Positions 7,196-8,373 of a stretch of 8,373 bases of DNA are shown piece after piece. The stretch is taken from contig CARAIG010000069.1 in the NCBI GenBank assembly GCA_948938605.1, positions 1 through 8,373 of the forward strand. The letters are read 5' to 3'. Numbering within the stretch: position 1 is the first letter of the stretch; each line of letters starts with the position of its first letter. The position numbers and the translations under genes were made by a program. This DNA comes from an uncultured Eubacteriales bacterium. GTDB taxonomy: Bacteria > Bacillota > Clostridia > Christensenellales > CAG-314. Under the pieces are notes generated by a model that was given only the letters and a program-made list of their open reading frames with translations, had not been told where the DNA came from and searched no databases.

Positions 7196-7639
7196 ATGAA
7201 TTGTAATAAAAAGAAGAAAGGAGCAAAGAAGTCAGCAAACTACAGCGCACTACGTTGTCCTTATTGCGGAGGTACGGTTGTATATCGCAGCGCAGAAGGT
7301 ATCTATAAAAATAACAGCAAGGGTACAATGCTTTATGTATGTTCGCATTATCCTGAGTGTGATGCCTATGTGCGTGTTCATCCTGGTACAAAAACTCCAA
7401 TGGGCACGATGGCGGATCATAAACTGCGAGCGCTAAGAAATACTGCACATAAACATTTTGACAAGCTGCATATTAGTGGATACATGACACGCCAAGAAGC
7501 GTATATGTGGCTGGCAAATATAATCAATGCACCATTATCTCAAGCGCATATAGGATATCTCGGCGAGTATTATTGCAATCTGGTAATAAAAGAAAGTGAA
7601 AAGCTGCTGAGGACAAAGCAAGCGATGAAAAAAATTTAA
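7196..7639 (+). CDS. DUF3268-family zinc-finger protein (147 aa)
   Basis: A lysine-rich N-terminus (residues 1-15) precedes a four-cysteine zinc-binding site, CPYC (Cys21, Cys24) and C-SHYPE-C (Cys49, Cys55), in the topoisomerase-like layout. The following CDAYVRVHPGT...PMGTMAD, then LRALRNTAHKHFD and a GYMTRQEAYMWLA segment match what I know of the DUF3268 'zinc-finger-containing' family. In that family the basic helices after the finger are conserved and the function is unknown. Length is usual for the family. A nucleic-acid-binding role is inferred from the zinc finger and the basic charge. Family members are common on phages and integrative elements of Clostridia. The gene is 13 bp upstream of the signal peptidase gene and probably shares its mRNA. 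No promoter of its own is visible downstream of the 7101-7161 terminator. Confidence 0.85.
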   Translation: MNCNKKKKGAKKSANYSALRCPYCGGTVVYRSAEGIYKNNSKGTMLYVCSHYPECDAYVRVHPGTKTPMGTMADHKLRALRNTAHKHFDKLHISGYMTRQEAYMWLANIINAPLSQAHIGYLGEYYCNLVIKESEKLLRTKQAMKKI

Positions 7640-7640
7640 T

Positions 7641-7646
7641 AGGAGG
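7641..7646 (+). promoter_or_regulatory. Ribosome binding site deciding the GTG start of the signal peptidase
   Basis: AGGAGG, a full Shine-Dalgarno, stands 6 nt before GTG at 7653. The next in-frame ATG (codon 5) is too far from it, so the GTG start is preferred. Confidence 0.9.
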
Positions 7647-7652
7647 CTTAGC

Positions 7653-8030
7653 GTGAAAAAGCGAATGATATTTCTAATCCCGGTGATTGTATTCATTGGG
7701 GTTTTAATTTTGTTTAAGACGGTATTTTTTATAGGCTTTGTACCGTCGGCATCTATGGAACCTACATTGAAGACAAACAGTGTAATATTCGGTACACGAA
7801 TCTACGGCACGTTGCAAGAGGGGGACATAATAGTTTTCCAACATGAGGACGACGTTCTGGTTAAGCGCATTATCGGTGTTGGAGGGCAAGAGATTGAAGT
7901 GGAAGGTATCAATTACACTGTACCGGAAGGCTGCTATTTTGTGATGGGAGATAATAGGCATAATTCTTGGGATTCTCGGTTTTGGGAAGAACCGTTCATA
8001 AAAAAGAGCAGTGTTATTGCATTGTTGTGA
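7653..8030 (+). CDS. lepB: Compact type I signal peptidase (125 aa)
   Basis: Signal peptidase I cleaves signal peptides from Sec- or Tat-exported proteins at the outer face of the membrane. The N-terminus (about residues 5-28) is one membrane helix. Then comes the nucleophile motif PSASMEPT with catalytic Ser34, followed by VKRIIG with the catalytic Lys71, and the GDNR-HN-SWDSR box (99-109). All key residues of the Ser/Lys dyad are present. It is short for the family (usually 160-190 aa). Only about 20 residues lie between the Lys box and GDNR, so most of the beta-rich second domain is missing, and the Lys box ends GVGGQ where GLPGD is usual. It starts 13 bp after the DUF3268 gene with its own AGGAGG, so co-transcription is likely. 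It is probably an accessory, not the sole housekeeping, peptidase; its substrates are unknown, though the neighbouring secreted proteins are possible ones. Confidence 0.9.
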   Translation: MKKRMIFLIPVIVFIGVLILFKTVFFIGFVPSASMEPTLKTNSVIFGTRIYGTLQEGDIIVFQHEDDVLVKRIIGVGGQEIEVEGINYTVPEGCYFVMGDNRHNSWDSRFWEEPFIKKSSVIALL

Positions 8031-8062
8031 TAGGGCCGTAAAGCTCGTTGACTTTCGCCCTA
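8031..8062 (+). repeat. Inverted repeat between the peptidase and zinc-ribbon genes
   Basis: TAGGGC (8031-8036) pairs with GCCCTA (8057-8062), and inside it AAAG (8040-8043) pairs with CTTT (8052-8055), leaving a small internal loop and an 8-nt apical loop. It begins right after the peptidase stop codon and overlaps the -35 box of the next promoter. It lacks a U-tract, so it may be a weak terminator, an mRNA end structure, or an operator. Confidence 0.5.
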
Positions 8063-8076
8063 AAATATGATAAAAT
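8048..8076 (+). promoter_or_regulatory. Sigma-A-type promoter of the zinc-ribbon gene
   Basis: TTGACT (8048-8053) and TAAAAT (8071-8076) are separated by exactly 17 nt. Transcription would begin near 8082-8084, just before the AAGGAAGG ribosome site (8084-8091). This makes the in-frame ATG at 8067 part of the promoter, not a start codon. Confidence 0.7.
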
Positions 8077-8099
8077 TCAAAACAAGGAAGGTAATCAAA

Positions 8100-8258
8100 A
8101 TGACTAAGAAGATATGTCCGAATTGCGGAACAGAGAATAAAGGTCTTGATTTGGTTGAAACTCAGGGTATCTATATTTGCAGCAACTGCAAGAAAGTAAT
8201 CAATGCTGCGAATGATAAGATTTTAGATACAGATCAACCTGAGACGATCAAAAAATAA
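8100..8258 (+). CDS. Small zinc-ribbon protein, function unknown (52 aa)
   Basis: I chose the ATG at 8100 because AAGGAAGG (8084-8091) stands 8 nt upstream. The earlier in-frame ATG at 8067 overlaps the predicted -10 region and has no ribosome site. Two cysteine pairs, CPNC (Cys6, Cys9) and CSNC (Cys27, Cys30), with Gly10 after the first, form a classic zinc ribbon. The remaining C-terminal ~20 residues (DKILDTDQPETIKK end) are polar and probably disordered. There is no signal peptide or membrane helix, so it is cytoplasmic. Such tiny ribbons can act as transcription or RNA adaptors or be orphan proteins; nothing here tells which. It has its own promoter and is closed by the terminator at 8281-8317, so it is a one-gene unit downstream of the signal peptidase. 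Confidence 0.8.
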   Translation: MTKKICPNCGTENKGLDLVETQGIYICSNCKKVINAANDKILDTDQPETIKK

Positions 8259-8280
8259 CTAACTAAATTCATTAAATATA

Positions 8281-8317
8281 AAAGGGAGCTACGTTGTTTG
8301 CGTAGCTCCCTTTTTTT
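8281..8317 (+). terminator. Strong intrinsic terminator after the zinc-ribbon gene
   Basis: A perfect 13-bp stem (8281-8293 with 8301-8313; core GGGAGCTACG/CGTAGCTCCC) with a 7-nt TTGTTTG loop is followed by a run of seven T (8311-8317). It closes the small-gene cluster. Confidence 0.95.
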
Positions 8318-8352
8318 GTTGGGTTTTTTAATTATGTTGGTTTTTTAATTAT
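8318..8352 (+). repeat. Short tandem direct repeat (2 x ~17 bp)
   Basis: GTTGGGTTTTTTAATTAT (8318-8335) is followed at once by GTTGGTTTTTTAATTAT (8336-8352), the copies differing by one G. It sits right after the terminator. The last bases to 8373 contain an A/G-rich stretch (GAAGAAAGGAAA) that could be the ribosome site of a gene beginning outside the window, but this cannot be shown. Confidence 0.6.
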
Positions 8353-8373
8353 AATGAAGAAAGGAAACATTGG

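Noticed and set aside
7194..7448. Open frame of 84 codons on the - strand over the zinc-finger gene
   Set aside because: It is antisense to the DUF3268 motif region. The + strand reading has the family's motifs and an AAGGAG site.
8067..8099. Upstream start (ATG 8067) for the zinc-ribbon protein
   Set aside because: It overlaps the predicted -10 box and has no ribosome site; the ATG at 8100 has AAGGAAGG 8 nt before it.
8350..8355. TATAAT as a possible promoter near the window end
   Set aside because: No -35 element is found at 16-18 nt upstream; the box is part of the AT-rich direct repeat.
1..8373. CRISPR array, tRNA, transposase or integrase, phage attachment site
   Set aside because: No regularly spaced repeats, tRNA-like fold, recombinase motif or terminal inverted repeats were seen on either strand.

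Overview
The window looks like the chromosome (or an accessory island) of a Gram-positive, Bacillota/Clostridia-type bacterium. It is moderately AT-rich, with strong AGGAGG-type Shine-Dalgarno sites, sigma-A-like promoters (TTGACA-17-TATATT; TTGACT-17-TAAAAT) and intrinsic terminators. It also carries very large secreted proteins built from Ig-like beta-sandwich repeats. The exact taxon cannot be read from the sequence. Every supported gene is on the + strand.

Region 1 (1-6794) holds two tandem paralogous genes for cell-surface proteins. The first enters from outside the window, so only its C-terminal ~635 residues are present. The second is complete: 1600 aa from the ATG at 1992. It has a signal peptide, a unique N-terminal part, several Ig-like repeats, a non-repetitive module at about residues 745-950, and a C-terminal half colinear with the first gene. 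Both end in one transmembrane helix and a short basic tail, with no visible LPXTG sorting signal. A 14-bp hairpin sits in the 82-bp gap between them.

Region 2 (6795-7195) is a 400-bp stretch without a gene but rich in signals. Its first part has small hairpins and an arrangement that resembles, weakly, the conserved core of a cobalamin riboswitch. Next comes a textbook promoter (6912-6940), then a segment of about 215 nt that folds by eye into a compact, multi-helix, possibly pseudoknotted RNA, then a strong intrinsic terminator (7101-7161). I interpret this as a structured non-coding RNA gene, or a long attenuator leader for the genes that follow. I could not assign it to a known class; its size and layout fit large structured RNAs of Clostridia such as the raiA-motif type.

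Region 3 (7196-8317) is a small cluster. It contains a DUF3268-like zinc-finger protein, then 13 bp later a very compact type I signal peptidase (125 aa), and then a separately promoted 52-aa zinc-ribbon protein, closed by a strong terminator. The peptidase would act on Sec-exported proteins, but a link to the adhesins next door is only an inference. DUF3268-type proteins are often found on phages and integrative elements, so the cluster may be accessory DNA. No integrase, transposase, tRNA or CRISPR array is visible.
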